Shown here piece by piece: positions 20,838-32,502 of a DNA stretch of 64,000 nt. The notes under the pieces were generated by a model. The model did not search any database. It saw nothing but the letters and a program-made list of their open reading frames with translations, and was not told where the DNA came from. Positions within the stretch are counted from its first letter, which is position 1, and each line of letters begins with the position of its first letter. The position numbers and the translations under genes were made by a program. This stretch comes from Monocercomonoides exilis (Eukaryota > Preaxostyla > Oxymonadida > Polymastigidae). The DNA lies in contig LSRY02000071.1 in assembly GCA_001643675.2 (NCBI GenBank), positions 1 to 64,000 on the forward strand, given 5' to 3'.

Positions 20838-22925
20838 TTGCTCTCCAAACTCACATTTTTCAACATCTCAACAGCAAATGATATATGCTCACCTTCAACC
20901 ACGATGTCAACCCAAACATCATGTTTTATGAACAGTTGCTCCTTTTCATCAGTCTGCAATGGGTATGATGGCGGGATTATTCCTTCTCTGAACAACCCCT
21001 TTGCCTCTTTGACCACCTCGAACACCTCGTTTGTTGGATGTTATCGGACAAGGAATGTGAAATGTGAAGGAACTGCAGAGGTACCATTGAAACCAGACAG
21101 ACAGAACGAAACATTCAATGGAGCGAATGAGTTCATTTGGTGTGAATGGAATGGATCGAAAACAACAGGAGAAGTTGACGATAAAACTGATCGTACTTCA
21201 AATGGCGGAGCAATCAACATGAACAATTTGGCATCTGCCTCAATTTCTATTCAGCATTGCACGTTCGACAACTGTTATGCGCATTATGGAGGCGGGGGAG
21301 TCATATGCCGGCAAATCAAAGCATTTATTGCTGAAGACAATACATTCAATGCATGCACAGCTCTAAATTTCTATGGAGGAGGGTTGTATGTTTATTATAT
21401 AACTTCGTGTGTTCGGATCAGCGGATGTGAATTTCAGAATTGCAAAGCAAATTATTATGGAGGAGGGCTTTATCTTGAAAATTTTCAGGTTTCAGGAGCA
21501 GGATGCATCCCAACAGAAAATGGAGAAGGGGAGAGTGCATGTGTGTTCGACTGCAGTTTCACTTCATGCTTTGTTGAAAATGCTAATGGTGGAGGCATGC
21601 GTTGTTATAATATTCCTGTTCAAGTCAAGATAAGGAGCATTCAGTTTATTTCATGCAATGCATCATCAAATGGGGGAGGATTGAGTGCGGATCCACGTAT
21701 GACAACAGCGCCAAAAGATGGATATTATTTTTATTTCTTATTTTTTCATGAATGCAAATGCAGAAATGCAGCCAATCCATATGGGCACGATATGGTATAT
21801 TTTGATTATTACAATGTCTTTTTGTCTTCTGAAAATCCATTTCATGAATGTTACACCACAAATACAGATGAAAAGAGAGTGTGCTATGGATATAATGCAT
21901 CGAATTCTGGGAGTTGGGCATATCAGCACACGGAAAAGAAGGATTGGCTGAAAGACAAGACGATCTATGTTTCTGTGAATGGAAATGATGCATCTCCACT
22001 TTGCGGGTCAAATGAATCAAATCCGTGCAAAACGGTGAAGAAGGCGTTTGAGATGTGTGAGGTGCAGATAAGCTTGGCAATCACATTAATGGATGGGAAT
22101 CACACAAGCGAGGCAACAACAATTGAGATTGGAGAAAAGAAGATTTCAGTCATTGGGAAAGGCAAAGATAAGAGTTCGATTGGAACAGGAGCCCTTTCAT
22201 TATCATCAGCAGCTGGAGCGCTGTTCAGTGTGACAACAGGTCACATTGGTTTATTGCACATGAAGGTTGATTGTAACTCAAATTTAAGTCCTTCTTCGCC
22301 GAGTGTGGTTGTGGTGTCTGATGGGAGTGGGTCACTCTCATTGGAGGATGTGATCACCACGAGTGTTTCTTCAGGAGACTATGTGATGTCTTCGTCAGTG
22401 TTTGTGGTGCCGCTGTCACAGCTGTCGATGGTTGATGTGGAGATCAAAGATATGAATGTTGCAAAACCATTGTTCTCTGAGCTGGATCTCTCTTCTCCTT
22501 CTTCTTCTTCATTGTCGTCATTGTCGTCATCTGCACTGTATCTGACAGCCACAGCATCAGGAGATAGTGTGCTGGCGAATGTGAAGGTGACGAATGTGAA
22601 GTTGACTGAAGGAGATGGGGTGGTTGTGGCAAAGAGTGTGAAGGCAGGAGAGACGTTCGGGATGATGAGCACGAGAACAGAAGGGGAGCAGAGTGGTTGT
22701 ATATTTGGGAAGGGAGATTCTGAGATGTATTTTTGGTCACATGTGAAATTGGAGGGAGGAATAAAAAATCATAGGTGCGTTGCGATTTTGTTTCTGTTTT
22801 GTTACAACTCGTGCAACCCACATAAAATAAGCACCATCACTGCTGTAAAACACGAAATCTCCTGTTTTATCAAAGAAAGGAAAATCGGTTTTATTTGTGA
22901 AAAGGAAAGGAAGAAAGGTGAGTAA
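20838..22925 (+). CDS. Beta-helix (Pmp-like) surface protein, copy C (5' frameshift)
   Basis: The 695-codon frame begins inside the KLTFFNIS motif. Five bases are missing near 20836 relative to copy B (CCTCTTGCTCTCC for CCCCTTGTATCCCTCTCC), which puts the upstream VSELHFSS part in another frame. So the gene is 5'-broken, or starts later. It continues through YDGGIIPSLNNPF, the GGG beta-helix units (about residues 120-330), KDWLKDKTIYVSVNGND, and LCGSNESNPCKTVKKAFEMC. A C-terminal Ser/Thr-rich domain follows, with motifs such as GSLSLEDV, SSVFVVPLSQLSMVDVEI and VLANVKVTNVKLTEGDGVVV. The last 60 residues are Lys-rich and unlike the rest. It lies in the left arm of the inverted duplication and is almost the same as copy D. 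Confidence 0.7.
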   Translation: MLSKLTFFNISTANDICSPSTTMSTQTSCFMNSCSFSSVCNGYDGGIIPSLNNPFASLTTSNTSFVGCYRTRNVKCEGTAEVPLKPDRQNETFNGANEFIWCEWNGSKTTGEVDDKTDRTSNGGAINMNNLASASISIQHCTFDNCYAHYGGGGVICRQIKAFIAEDNTFNACTALNFYGGGLYVYYITSCVRISGCEFQNCKANYYGGGLYLENFQVSGAGCIPTENGEGESACVFDCSFTSCFVENANGGGMRCYNIPVQVKIRSIQFISCNASSNGGGLSADPRMTTAPKDGYYFYFLFFHECKCRNAANPYGHDMVYFDYYNVFLSSENPFHECYTTNTDEKRVCYGYNASNSGSWAYQHTEKKDWLKDKTIYVSVNGNDASPLCGSNESNPCKTVKKAFEMCEVQISLAITLMDGNHTSEATTIEIGEKKISVIGKGKDKSSIGTGALSLSSAAGALFSVTTGHIGLLHMKVDCNSNLSPSSPSVVVVSDGSGSLSLEDVITTSVSSGDYVMSSSVFVVPLSQLSMVDVEIKDMNVAKPLFSELDLSSPSSSSLSSLSSSALYLTATASGDSVLANVKVTNVKLTEGDGVVVAKSVKAGETFGMMSTRTEGEQSGCIFGKGDSEMYFWSHVKLEGGIKNHRCVAILFLFCYNSCNPHKISTITAVKHEISCFIKERKIGFICEKERKKGE

Positions 22926-24762
22926 TTTGATGGAACATCAACGATTTATTCTTTCTTTGAAAAAATAGAGTATTTGGGTTAATTCATAATTTTCGATGTT
23001 TTGCAGAAACAAAAAAAAGTGGACAAGTTTCTTTGTTGAATCCTTCTATTTTTTCAATGTAACAATTCATATGATTTTTATTTTTTTATTCATTAGCCAA
23101 CTGCTTTTGAATGATTTTTCAGACAACAAAGTTTTTCTTTAAAAAAATTTCAGTCCTTTCTTTTTTTTCATTCTTTTTTTTTTTCAAATGTAATTTTCAC
23201 AACAACTTTTTTTTTATTACAAAATGAAAAAATCAAACAGTTTCCTTGTTTGAAAAGAAATATGAAATTTCGGAACAAACTGTTGAAGAATTTCAAAAAT
23301 GATTTGTTGATGAACAAACAAACAAATGGATAAAAATATGGAAAGAATGAACATAAGATGAGAGCATTTTCGCAGCAACAGATGAATGAAAAAGGAAAAC
23401 GATAACTTTTTTTTGTATTTTTGTCAAATAATATCAAATTCTTCTGATTTATCAATCACTCGTTTTCATTTTTACAGGGGGGTGGGGAAATGAAAATAAT
23501 TATTCATTGAGAAATCAGAGGAATTAGAAAATGGGTTTAATCATGATTCAAATGAGAAATATTTATCAAAATGAAAAATAAAAATTAAAAAATAAATCAA
23601 ATCTTTTTTATTAGAAATAATTTTTCTTCGTTAATGTTTTATTTTATTATCTTTATTTTTCAATCTCAACCACAAGGCACTCAATGACATTCAAAGTTAT
23701 GATTTCAAAATTAATCACCCATATTGATTTTTTTTGGAATTGAATGTTTCTTTTAAGCTTATTTTTACTTTCATTTCTTTTTTATCAGTACAAATTATTC
23801 TTTCACAAAGCGATGAAAAAAAAGTTTTTGAAATGCATCAACACTGATTCATTTGTTCTTTTTATGTTTTTATTTTCCAATTTCAATTTTAATAGTTTAT
23901 TTTGATGAGGGAGATTGTTCATCTTATCCCACAAGTTTTCTGTCTAAAATATAGGTTTGAAATTGAGATTGGGATACTTTGAAATGGAAACTTGAAAGTG
24001 GGTGATTTTTTATGGGATCATTAGAATCGACTCTTCAAATATGATAGATGGAATTGGTAAAAAAAAGTTATTTATTGAAATATAAATATCTTTCGAATAA
24101 CAAATGTGTGTTTTTTTTGAAAAACTCCACAACAAAAATTTTGTCCCACAAAAAATCAAAATTGATCATTTTGTTTCCATCATTCATTTTTGTTAATTCC
24201 ACATTTGTGTTAATTTCACATATCAACGAATTTTAAGTTTCAATAAGATCGATATTACATAAACTATTAACTTTCTTTTCATTTTTGTTTTAAAAAATTA
24301 TCTTTCAGTTGTAATTTGTGTCAAACAATTATTATCATAAATATTGACCTTTTTTGTTTCATTAATTTGAATAGACATTTTGAATTTTTGAATAATTATA
24401 AACATTTCAACATTTCAATGAGTTGAAAATACGAAAAGGTGAAAAATCGTTAATCCTGTATAATTTTTTGAAAGTTAATAGTTATGAAAATATAGAAGCA
24501 ATGATACATATGAATGAAAAACTATTATTAAATATTCGAACAAATTAATTGATTACATATATTTTATTTAAAAACTAATATTATCTGCAATTAAAACATC
24601 AAAAGGTTTGAAATCAAAAACTCAAAATGATAAATATCATTTTTTGAATCAAATCATGAATCGCATCTTTTTGTTGAGGTTATTTTCCTTTTTCTTTTTT
24701 GTTCATCTTTTTCTGATTACGCTCATTTTCTTTCAAAGAATTTTTTAAAAGGAGCAAATGCT
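22926..24762. other. Gene-poor AT-rich zone
   Basis: The first 1.07 kb belongs to the inverted duplication. The 95-codon frame 23168-23455 (-) recurs exactly at 29885-30172 (+) only because the DNA is duplicated; its Phe/Lys composition is that of random AT-rich DNA. The dispersed motif lies at 23692-23720. From 23998 to 24762 I see nothing more. Confidence 0.55.
23692..23720 (-). repeat. Dispersed GGTGAT..TTTTGAAATCA motif, copy
   Basis: Minus strand: GGGTGATTAATTTTGAAATC then ATAACTTTGA. The duplicated counterpart is at 29620-29648 (+). Confidence 0.55.
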
Positions 24763-25218
24763 TCACGAATCTTGATAATGCCCAATCTTTTTTTTGCATA
24801 TTATTATGTAATATGCATGATAGAGAGTAGAAGAAGAAGAGGAAAAGGAGGAAGATGAGGCAGAAGAGGAAGAAGAAGAGGAGGAAGATGAATATGACTG
24901 TGGAGGGATAACAATTTCAGATGTCTGGCTGCTAGTGGTGGTGATGCTTGGAGAGCAGGTGATGGCTGGAGAATGAGAAGAAGAAGCCAGCTGAATAGAA
25001 GCTGTTGCTTCCGCTTCCGCTTCCGCTGCCACTGCAGATGATGCTGATATTGAGACTGACGCTGTATCTGACAGCTGCTTCGCAGACGACATGCTTTCCA
25101 GGCGCAGTGCAGTTTCTGCATCGATTTCGAAGCTTTTCTCGCTGATGGCATCCACCTCATATTCTCTCTCCAGCTCTGGGATCGGCCTCATCGTCGACAT
25201 TCTGTGTCTTTCTGCCAT
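24763..25218 (-). CDS. Unrecognised Ser-rich frame (151 codons)
   Basis: An ATG in good context (AACCCAATGG) opens MAERHRMSTMRPIPELERE, then a stretch rich in Ala, Glu and Ser and a run of about 30 Ser before a hydrophobic tail and stop. It is in the same frame as the large coiled-coil frame upstream and separated from it only by a TAA (25240-25242). It could be the C-terminal end of that gene if the TAA is read through, or a separate 5' exon. No function is recognised. Confidence 0.35.
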   Translation of the reverse strand: MAERHRMSTMRPIPELEREYEVDAISEKSFEIDAETALRLESMSSAKQLSDTASVSISASSAVAAEAEAEATASIQLASSSHSPAITCSPSITTTSSQTSEIVIPPQSYSSSSSSSSSSASSSSFSSSSSTLYHAYYIIICKKKIGHYQDS

Positions 25219-25239
25219 TGGGTTCGCGAATGAGTCACT

Positions 25240-27390
25240 TTAAAAGGAGCACATGCGGTTGAATGAAGAAGTGACGATAAATGTGAGGGGGTCCGGGTGT
25301 CTTGAGAGTGGGATGTGGTTCTTTCTGATCTCGTGGATAACATTGTCCCTCAAAAACAGCGACTTTATCTGCAAATTGAATCTGTTAGTGAGCACATACA
25401 CACAACATGTGAACATAACATCCCCAAGAACTGTGCGCATCTGATGATTGAGCGAAGACAAGCCAGCAAAAAGGCTCTCAAGAAGCTTGTTCAGAGAATA
25501 AGACAGCTCTTCGGTGCGAATGAGCAGCGTCTTTCCCCTCTGCACTGTCTCTTCTGTCGCATACTTGCTCTTCGTGATGGTTGCGATGTGCCTCCGGATC
25601 TGCGCCCTTTCGTTCTCCATCTGCGCAATCAGATCGGGACACTTCTCCCTCCTGCTCTCTTTGATCACAAGTGTATACGACAGCTGATACTGCCTCCTAT
25701 CCACCTCGTCAAACGTCCCTGATTGGATCACCAAGAAGTACAGGTTCTTCAGCCAGCGGAACAGCAGCCGCACGCGGTTGATGGCAGCACGGGGAGTTCG
25801 TGATAGCACACTTAAGTATCCAGCCGCATGTTCACCTCTTTCACCGTCGCCAGGGAAACAGAGAGAAAATCCACATTCGACGTCATGTGGATCATCTCAA
25901 CTGTTTGAATGTCCCGAAACTGCTCAATGAGGATGCCGTCGCGTATCACAAACAGGATGCACAGGTTGCTCAGCCGCTCCACATACACGTTGAGTGAAAC
26001 CGACGCACGGAAAGTGGTGGTGATGGTGGGGATGACAGGCTGGATGGTGTCCATCGACTGCTTCACAGCGCCTATTAGCAGCTGTTCCTCCATTGACGGC
26101 TGCCCAGGTGACTCTAAATGTAACATCTCCTCGATCCTCTCCAGTTCTGCACTCAGTGCATCCATCTGCCTCTGTGTTGTTTCAATCGTCCTTCTGATCA
26201 ACGAATCTCCCTGTTCAAAGAGATCAATCGCATTCTAGTTCTGAAGTGAAGTCTGCGTCTGGGACATGCGCTGCTGGAGGAGGTTTGTGTGTGTCTGGAG
26301 ATGCTCAATGATCAAAATTGTCGACTCACACGACACAATCTGCTGTTGCATCGCCCGGATGCTGTGCATCAACGCCTTGCAGTGGTAGTCCACAAACTCC
26401 TCAAACTCTGAGTGTGAATAGTTCTCTTTGAAGAATAAGCCAGATATCGTGTCTCTCCCTGTGAACCCCTTCATCATGCTCTACGAACTGTGTGTCTGTC
26501 ACAAGTTCACTGCTTGTCGGTAGATGTTTGTCAGCGTGTTCACAATCGCCTGCCTGATCGTTTTTCGTCTTTGAACATTGAACCTGTGCAGAATCAGGCA
26601 TTGACCCAGAAGAAGAGAGGTGATCAGGAACATTTATCTGCTCAGTCACACTTGAAAACGGAAAAGTTTGCGCAAATGAAGATAGAAGCGGAGAAGAGGC
26701 AGGTAAGACAGTTGTGCCATACCCAACGCCACCATTTCCTCCTCCTCCGCTGCTGCCACTGCAACTTATGCTGCTGCTGCTGCCTTTTTCGCTGTCTGTG
26801 ACATTTGCCTGTGCAGATGCTGAAGTTGCTAGTTGGTGTATCGCATCCTCCTGCACAAGCGTGGGGATGATCATCGAGAAAAACGGGTTGAGCAAGTTTG
26901 ACGAAATCTGCGTTAGAATCTCCTGGTTCGTCTGCTGAGTGTAGACCACATTCGCTTTGCGTCTGAACAGCGACAGCTTGCTGTACATGCGTGCGTAGTC
27001 TTCCTTGTTGATGTTGATGACCAGCCTTGTTGTCTTGTGCATCCGATCAACCAATGTGTCTATTTCTGTCCCATTAACAGTCTCCATCCCCTCCTTCTGC
27101 AAGATCCACGCTATCCTTCCCAAAAGATACATTGTGCAGCCCTAAGAGTCCACTAATTGGTATTCTTTTGCTTGAGTGAAAGAAATCGGCTCAATCTTCA
27201 GGTACAGCAGGCCTCGCTTTGGCTGCTCTTTGCAGAAGAACATGTTCAGCAAAGATATGCAGTGCTGGGTCAGTTCTGACGTGTTGCTGAAGGAAACAAC
27301 CAGAAAGCCTTCTAAATTGGGTTGATAGACAGCTGAGCGTGGGAGATAAGAGATACGGGCACGAGATAGAGTTATTTGTGTTTGTGGGGT
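25240..27390 (-). pseudogene. Coiled-coil gene resembling a dynein heavy-chain stalk, interrupted
   Basis: From about 27390 down, open segments line up. The first (27390-26401) reads YLPRSAVYQPNLEGFLVVSF, NMFFCKEQPKRG, then WILQKEGMETVNGTEIDTLV and a Ser/Gly-rich linker. The second (26477-25812) is helical: QNxNAIDLFEQGDS, QMDALSAELERIEEML. The third (25809-25240) reads VRLLFRWLKNLYFLV, a long helix, TVLGDVMFTCCVYVL and NHIPLSRHPDPL. The last pattern (helix, LGDV, helix, IP-S) resembles the exit of the stalk of dynein heavy chains before AAA5, a weak family call. In-frame TAG stands between LVDS and GCTMY, between HSS and SMM, and between LQN and NAI; a TAA ends it. One frame change lies near 25812. 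No TGA occurs at these breaks. Introns, decay or recoded TAR are all possible. Confidence 0.45.
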
Positions 27391-27527
27391 GCAGTTGTTG
27401 TTGAGTGCCCTTGGAGATTTCTGTGATTGGGCGAGCTTTCGCTGTGCTGATTGGTCATCTGAAGAAGAAGAAGCAGAAGCAACAGAAGCAGAAGAAGAAG
27501 TAGTAGTAGAAGAAGAAGAAGAAAGAA

Positions 27528-27607
27528 GGAGAAGGAGAAGGAGAAGGAGAAGGAGAAGGAGAAGGAGAAGGAGAAGGAGAAGGAGAAGGAGAAGGAGAAG
27601 GAGAAGA
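27528..27607 (+). repeat. (GAGAAG)n hexanucleotide array
   Basis: About 13 GAGAAG units preceded by (GAA)n-like DNA from 27455. Plus-strand frames give Arg runs and the minus strand Pro-Ser; both are composition effects. Confidence 0.85.
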
Positions 27608-27619
27608 AATCACATGATT

Positions 27620-28059
27620 TGAAAAAATTCTGTTTAAAATGGATTGTCCCTGGGAATGGCGCTCTTCGAAATCAAAACTGTCGATTGTAATGGAAATAAA
27701 AATATATAATAAAAAATAATTAGTGTTGCATTGATTATAAAAATTCCTCAAAAGAACGCATACACCCTCCCTATTGCATAAGCAGAAGATTGCCCAATCA
27801 CTGATGCTGCCATTCTCCTTTTCCATTATTTCCCAGCGTTCCTTTCTCCATCTTTCTTTATTCCCTCAAAAATATTCAGCTTTTGATGTTATCATCATCT
27901 TTTTTTCTGAAAAAATATCTCCAAATTTTATTCTTTCCAATAACTGTCCAATTGTTGGCATTCTTCTTCAATTTCCCCTCTCTTCCAAATGCTTTTAAAT
28001 TGAATTTTTTTCATCCCCTCTCCCAATTGAATACAGAAAATCTTCAATTCTCATTTGCT
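27620..28059. other. Unassigned AT-rich stretch
   Basis: Only short hydrophobic frames are present on the plus strand (27774-27998, 27883-28185). I see no gene, RNA or repeat. Confidence 0.35.
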
Positions 28060-28235
28060 GGTTGTATCTCGGAATCCACCTCTCTTCTGATGTTCTCCTC
28101 AGAAAAGCAAAGGAATGGCCATTTATATAATTTATCAGATTCTTGCACTCTGAAAAGGCCATGGATGGAAACATCTTTAAGATAAACAAGAACAATAAAA
28201 AATACAAACATTGAAATGTTTTTTCCAACAATCAA
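28060..28235 (-). repeat. Dispersed 'FRVQES' block, copy
   Basis: The minus strand encodes KDVSIHGLFRVQESDKLYKW, clearly related to 18770-18900 (DISICILSKVQESELLLKW). The block is about 130 bp here and stands alone in AT-rich DNA, so it is a fragment of the gene family and not an intact gene. Confidence 0.5.
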
Positions 28236-28620
28236 TTTGCTGCATTTCCTTCCTAGATGCTTTTCTTTAAAATCATCTTGCCTAATTCCATCATCAATTC
28301 CCCTCCGTCACTGACCTTGTTACTGAGAAAAAATAATATTTTCTATCCTGCAGAAAATGTTCATTTTCTATTTTCTTATCCGATTCATAAACTTACACGG
28401 AAAAAAGATAATTGAATTATCAAGCATACCACAACATTTTTTCAATCACTTTTTTTTTTTTAAATGTCATCGATAAATTGCATGTTTTCAAGTTTTTCAA
28501 CGATCTTTCTTCAGATTTTCAAATAGATATTTTTAATATGAAAATTTAAAACAACAAAAAAATTACTCATGAAAGATCAACGATGCAACGATTTTATGAT
28601 CTCATAAAAAATCACACAAG

Positions 28621-28845
28621 TGATAACTACATTGTGACAGTTCATTATTTGACTTTTTCTTTCTCAAATAAAAAGTCTTATTAATAATTGAAAAGCCTAT
28701 TTCACTTCAACTGAATATTCACAAGTCAATCTCGAAAAGCCGCGTGATTATCCATTCTCCAATTTTTTTTCTGATCTCAAAAATCATTTTCCATCTTCAT
28801 TTCAATTATTTCTTTTCATTTGGTTCAATCTTTGTTGATTAGGTT
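28621..28845 (+). repeat. Left arm of a second inverted repeat
   Basis: It pairs with 29117-29343. The outer 80 bases are almost identical (from TGATAACTACATTGTGACAG through AATAATTGAAAA), and the inner part diverges. The right arm ends exactly where the right arm of the large inverted duplication begins, so the two palindromes are joined. Confidence 0.7.
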
Positions 28846-29116
28846 TTCTATCTAATTTAATAATAATTCATTTTTGTAAAGTTATGAATATCATTTCAAA
28901 AAATAAGTTGATTGTTTCTTATTTTTTTATGATTTTTATTTTCCAACTTTGAATAATGTTGAAATTTAAAAGTTTTAATAAAATATTGAATTTTTTATAG
29001 CAATTAACTGTAGTGGTTTTATGAGTTTGATTAAAAACAGTTGAAAGCATTCAAGCAACCTTTTGATCACTTCGTTTGCGACTTTTCAAAAATAAATCAT
29101 TATAAAATAAGATTGC

Positions 29117-29343
29117 AAATCAAATCCATAATCATTGAACCAAATGAAAAGAAATAATCGAGATGAATATGGAGAAAAACTTATGAGATCAGAAAATGAT
29201 TTGGAGAATGGATAATAACACAGCTTTTCGAGATTGACTTGTGAATATTCAATAGAAGTGATATAGAGTTTTCAATTATTAATAAGACTTTTTATTTGAG
29301 AAAGAAAAAGTCAAATAATGAACTGTCACAATGTAGTTATCAA
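29117..29343 (-). repeat. Right arm of the second inverted repeat
   Basis: Inverted partner of 28621-28845, with about 270 bp of AT-rich spacer between the arms and no gene in the spacer. Confidence 0.7.
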
Positions 29344-32300
29344 TTTCAAGTTTCCATTTCAAAGTATCCCAATCTCAATTTCAAACCTATATTTTAGACA
29401 GAAAACTTGTGGGATAAGATGAACAATCTCCCTCATCAAAATAAACTATAAAAATTGAAATTGGAAAATAAAAACATAAAAAGAACAAACGAATCGGTGT
29501 TGATGCATTTCAAAAACTTCTTTTTCATCGTTTTGTGAAAGAATAATTTGTTTTGGTAAAAAAGAAATGAAATCAAAATAATTAGAAAACAAACATTCAA
29601 TTCCAAAAAAAATCAATATGGGTGATTAATTTTGAAATCATAACTTTGAATGTCATTGAGTGCCTTGTGGTTGAGATTGAAAAATAAAGATAATAAAATA
29701 AAACATTAACGAAGAAAAATTATTTCTAATAAAAAAGATTTGATTTATTTTTTAATTTTTATTTTTCATTTTGATAAATATTTCTCATTTGAATCATGAT
29801 AAAACCCATTTTCTAATTCCTCTGATTTCTCAATGAATAATTATTTTCATTTCCCCACCCCCCTGTAAAAATGAAAACGAGTGATTGATAAATCAGAAGA
29901 ATTTGATATTATTTGACAAAAATACAAAAAAAAGTTATCGTTTTCCTTTTTCATTCATCTGTTGCTGCGAAAATGCTCTCATCTTATGTTCATTCTTTCC
30001 ATATTTTTATCCATTTGTTTGTTTGTTCATCAACAAATCATTTTTGAAATTCTTCAACAGTTTGTTCCGAAATTTCATATTTCTTTTCAAACAAGGAAAC
30101 TGTTTGATTTTTTCATTTTGTAATAAAAAAAAAGTTGTTGTGAAAATTACATTTGAAAAAAAAAAAGAATGAAAAAAAAGAAAGGACTGAAATTTTTTTA
30201 AAGAAAAACTTTGTTGTCTGAAAAATCATTCAAAAGCAGTTGGCTAATGAATAAAAAAATAAAAATCATATGAATTGTTACATTGAAAAAATAGAAGGAT
30301 TCAACAAAGAAACTTGTCCACTTTTTTTTGTTTCTGCAAAACATCGAAAATTATGAATTAACCCAAATACTCTATTTTTTCAAAGAAAGAATAAATCGTT
30401 GATGTTCCATCAAATTACTCACCTTTCTTCCTTTCCTTTTCACAAATAAAACCGATTTTCCTTTCTTTGATAAAACAGGAGATTTCGTGTTTTACAGCAG
30501 TGATGGTGCTTATTTTATGTGGGTTGCACGAGTTGTAACAAAACAGAAACAAAATCGCAACGCACCTATGATTTTTTATTCCTCCCTCCAATTTCACATG
30601 TGACCAAAAATACATCTCAGAATCTCCCTTCCCAAATATACAACCACTCTGCTCCCCTTCTGTTCTCGTGCTCATCATCCCGAACGTCTCTCCTGCCTTC
30701 ACACTCTTTGCCACAACCACCCCATCTCCTTCAGTCAACTTCACATTCGTCACCTTCACATTCGCCAGCACACTATCTCCTGATGCTGTGGCTGTCAGAT
30801 ACAGTGCAGATGACGACAATGACGACAATGAAGAAGAAGAAGGAGAAGAGAGATCCAGCTCAGAGAACAATGGTTTTGCAACATTCATATCTTTGATCTC
30901 CACATCAACCATCGACAGCTGTGACAGCGGCACCACAAACACTGACGAAGACATCACATAGTCTCCTGAAGAAACACTCGTGGTGATCACATCCTCCAAT
31001 GAGAGTGACCCACTCCCATCAGACACCACAACCACACTCGGCGAAGAAGGACTTAAATTTGAGTTACAATCAACCTTCATGTGCAATAAACCAATGTGAC
31101 CTGTTGTCACACTGAACAGCGCTCCAGCTGCTGATGATAATGAAAGGGCTCCTGTTCCAATCGAACTCTTATCTTTGCCTTTCCCAATGACTGAAATCTT
31201 CTTTTCTCCAATCTCAATTGTTGTTGCCTCGCTTGTGTGATTCCCATCCATTAATGTGATTGCCAAGCTTATCTGCACCTCACACATCTCAAACGCCTTC
31301 TTCACTGTCAGACAAGGATTTGATTCATTTGCCCCGCAAAGTGGAGATGCATCATTTCCATTCATTGAAACATAGATCGTCTTGTCTTTCAGCCAATCCT
31401 TCTTTTCCGTGTGCTGATATGCCCAACTCCCAGAATTCGATGCATTATATCCATAGCACACTCTCTTTTCATCTGTATTTGTGGTGTAACATTCATGAAA
31501 TGGATTTTCAGAAGACAAAAAGACATTGTAATAATCAAAATATACCATATCGTGCCCATATGGATTGGCTGCATTTCTGCATTTGCATTCATGAAAAAAT
31601 AAGAAATAAAAATAATATCCATCTTTTGGCGCTGTTGTCATACGTGGATCCGCACTCAATCCTCCCCCATTTGATGATGCATTGCATGAAATAAACTGAA
31701 TGCTCCTTATCTTGACTTGAACAGGAATATTATAACAACGCATGCCTCCACCATTAGCATTTTCAACAAAGCATGAAGTGAAACTGCAGTCGAACACACA
31801 TGCACTCTCCCCTTCTCCATTTTCTGTTGGGATGCATCCTGCTCCTGAAACCTGAAAATTTTCAAGATAAAGCCCTCCTCCATAATAATTTGCTTTGCAA
31901 TTCTGAAATTCACATCCGCTGATCCGAACACACGAAGTTATATAATAAACATACAACCCTCCTCCATAGAAATTTAGAGCTGTGCATGCATTGAATGTAT
32001 TGTCTTCAGCAATAAATGCTTTGATTTGCCGGCATATGACTCCCCCGCCTCCATAATGCGCATAACAGTTGTCGAACGTGCAATGCTGAATAGAAATTGA
32101 GGCAGATGCCAAATTGTTCATGTTGATTGCTCCGCCATTTGAAGTACGATCAGTTTTATCGTCAACTTCTCCTGTTGTTTTCGATCCATTCCATTCACAC
32201 CAAATGAACTCATTCGCTCCATTGAATGTTTCGTTCTGTCTGTCTGGTTTCAATGGTACCTCTGCAGTTCCTTCACATTTCACATTCCTTGTCCGATAAC

Positions 32301-32502
32301 ATCCAACAAACGAGGTGTTCGAGGTGGTCAAAGAGGCAAAGGGGTTGTTCAGAGAAGGAATAATCCCGCCATCATACCCATTGCAGACTGATGAAAAGGA
32401 GCAACTGTTCATAAAACATGATGTTTGGGTTGACATCGTGGTTGAAGGCGAGCATTCCGATGTTGCTGTTGATATGTTGAAAAATGTGAGTTTGGAGAGA
32501 AA
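29343..32502 (-). repeat. Right arm of the 3.2-kb inverted duplication
   Basis: Inverted partner of 20838-23997; it holds copy D and about 1 kb of 3' flank (29343-30414). Confidence 0.85.
29620..29648 (+). repeat. Dispersed GGTGAT..TTTTGAAATCA motif, copy
   Basis: GGGTGATTAATTTTGAAATC followed by ATAACTTTGA, inside the duplicated arm. Confidence 0.55.

Larger units (their letters stand above)
20838..23997 (+). repeat. Left arm of the 3.2-kb inverted duplication
   Basis: Positions pair with 29343-32502 with a constant sum of 53340 through the whole coding part and far into the AT-rich 3' DNA, so there are almost no indels. Coding parts are nearly identical. The non-coding end (23500-23997) has more substitutions. 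The duplicated unit therefore includes copy C/D plus about 1 kb of its 3' flank. Confidence 0.85.

Noticed and set aside
21646-22080. Cys/His/Ile-rich antisense frames in every beta-helix copy (for example 21738-21929 and 37233-37424)
   Set aside because: They recur only because the sense genes are paralogs; there is no independent start or composition signal.
23168-23455. 95-codon frame present twice (also 29885-30172), which could look conserved
   Set aside because: Conserved only by the inverted duplication; composition is random AT-rich.
27389-27622. Frame ending in about 25 consecutive Arg codons
   Set aside because: It is the (GAGAAG)n array read in one frame; the other strand gives Pro-Ser. 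No sign of a gene.
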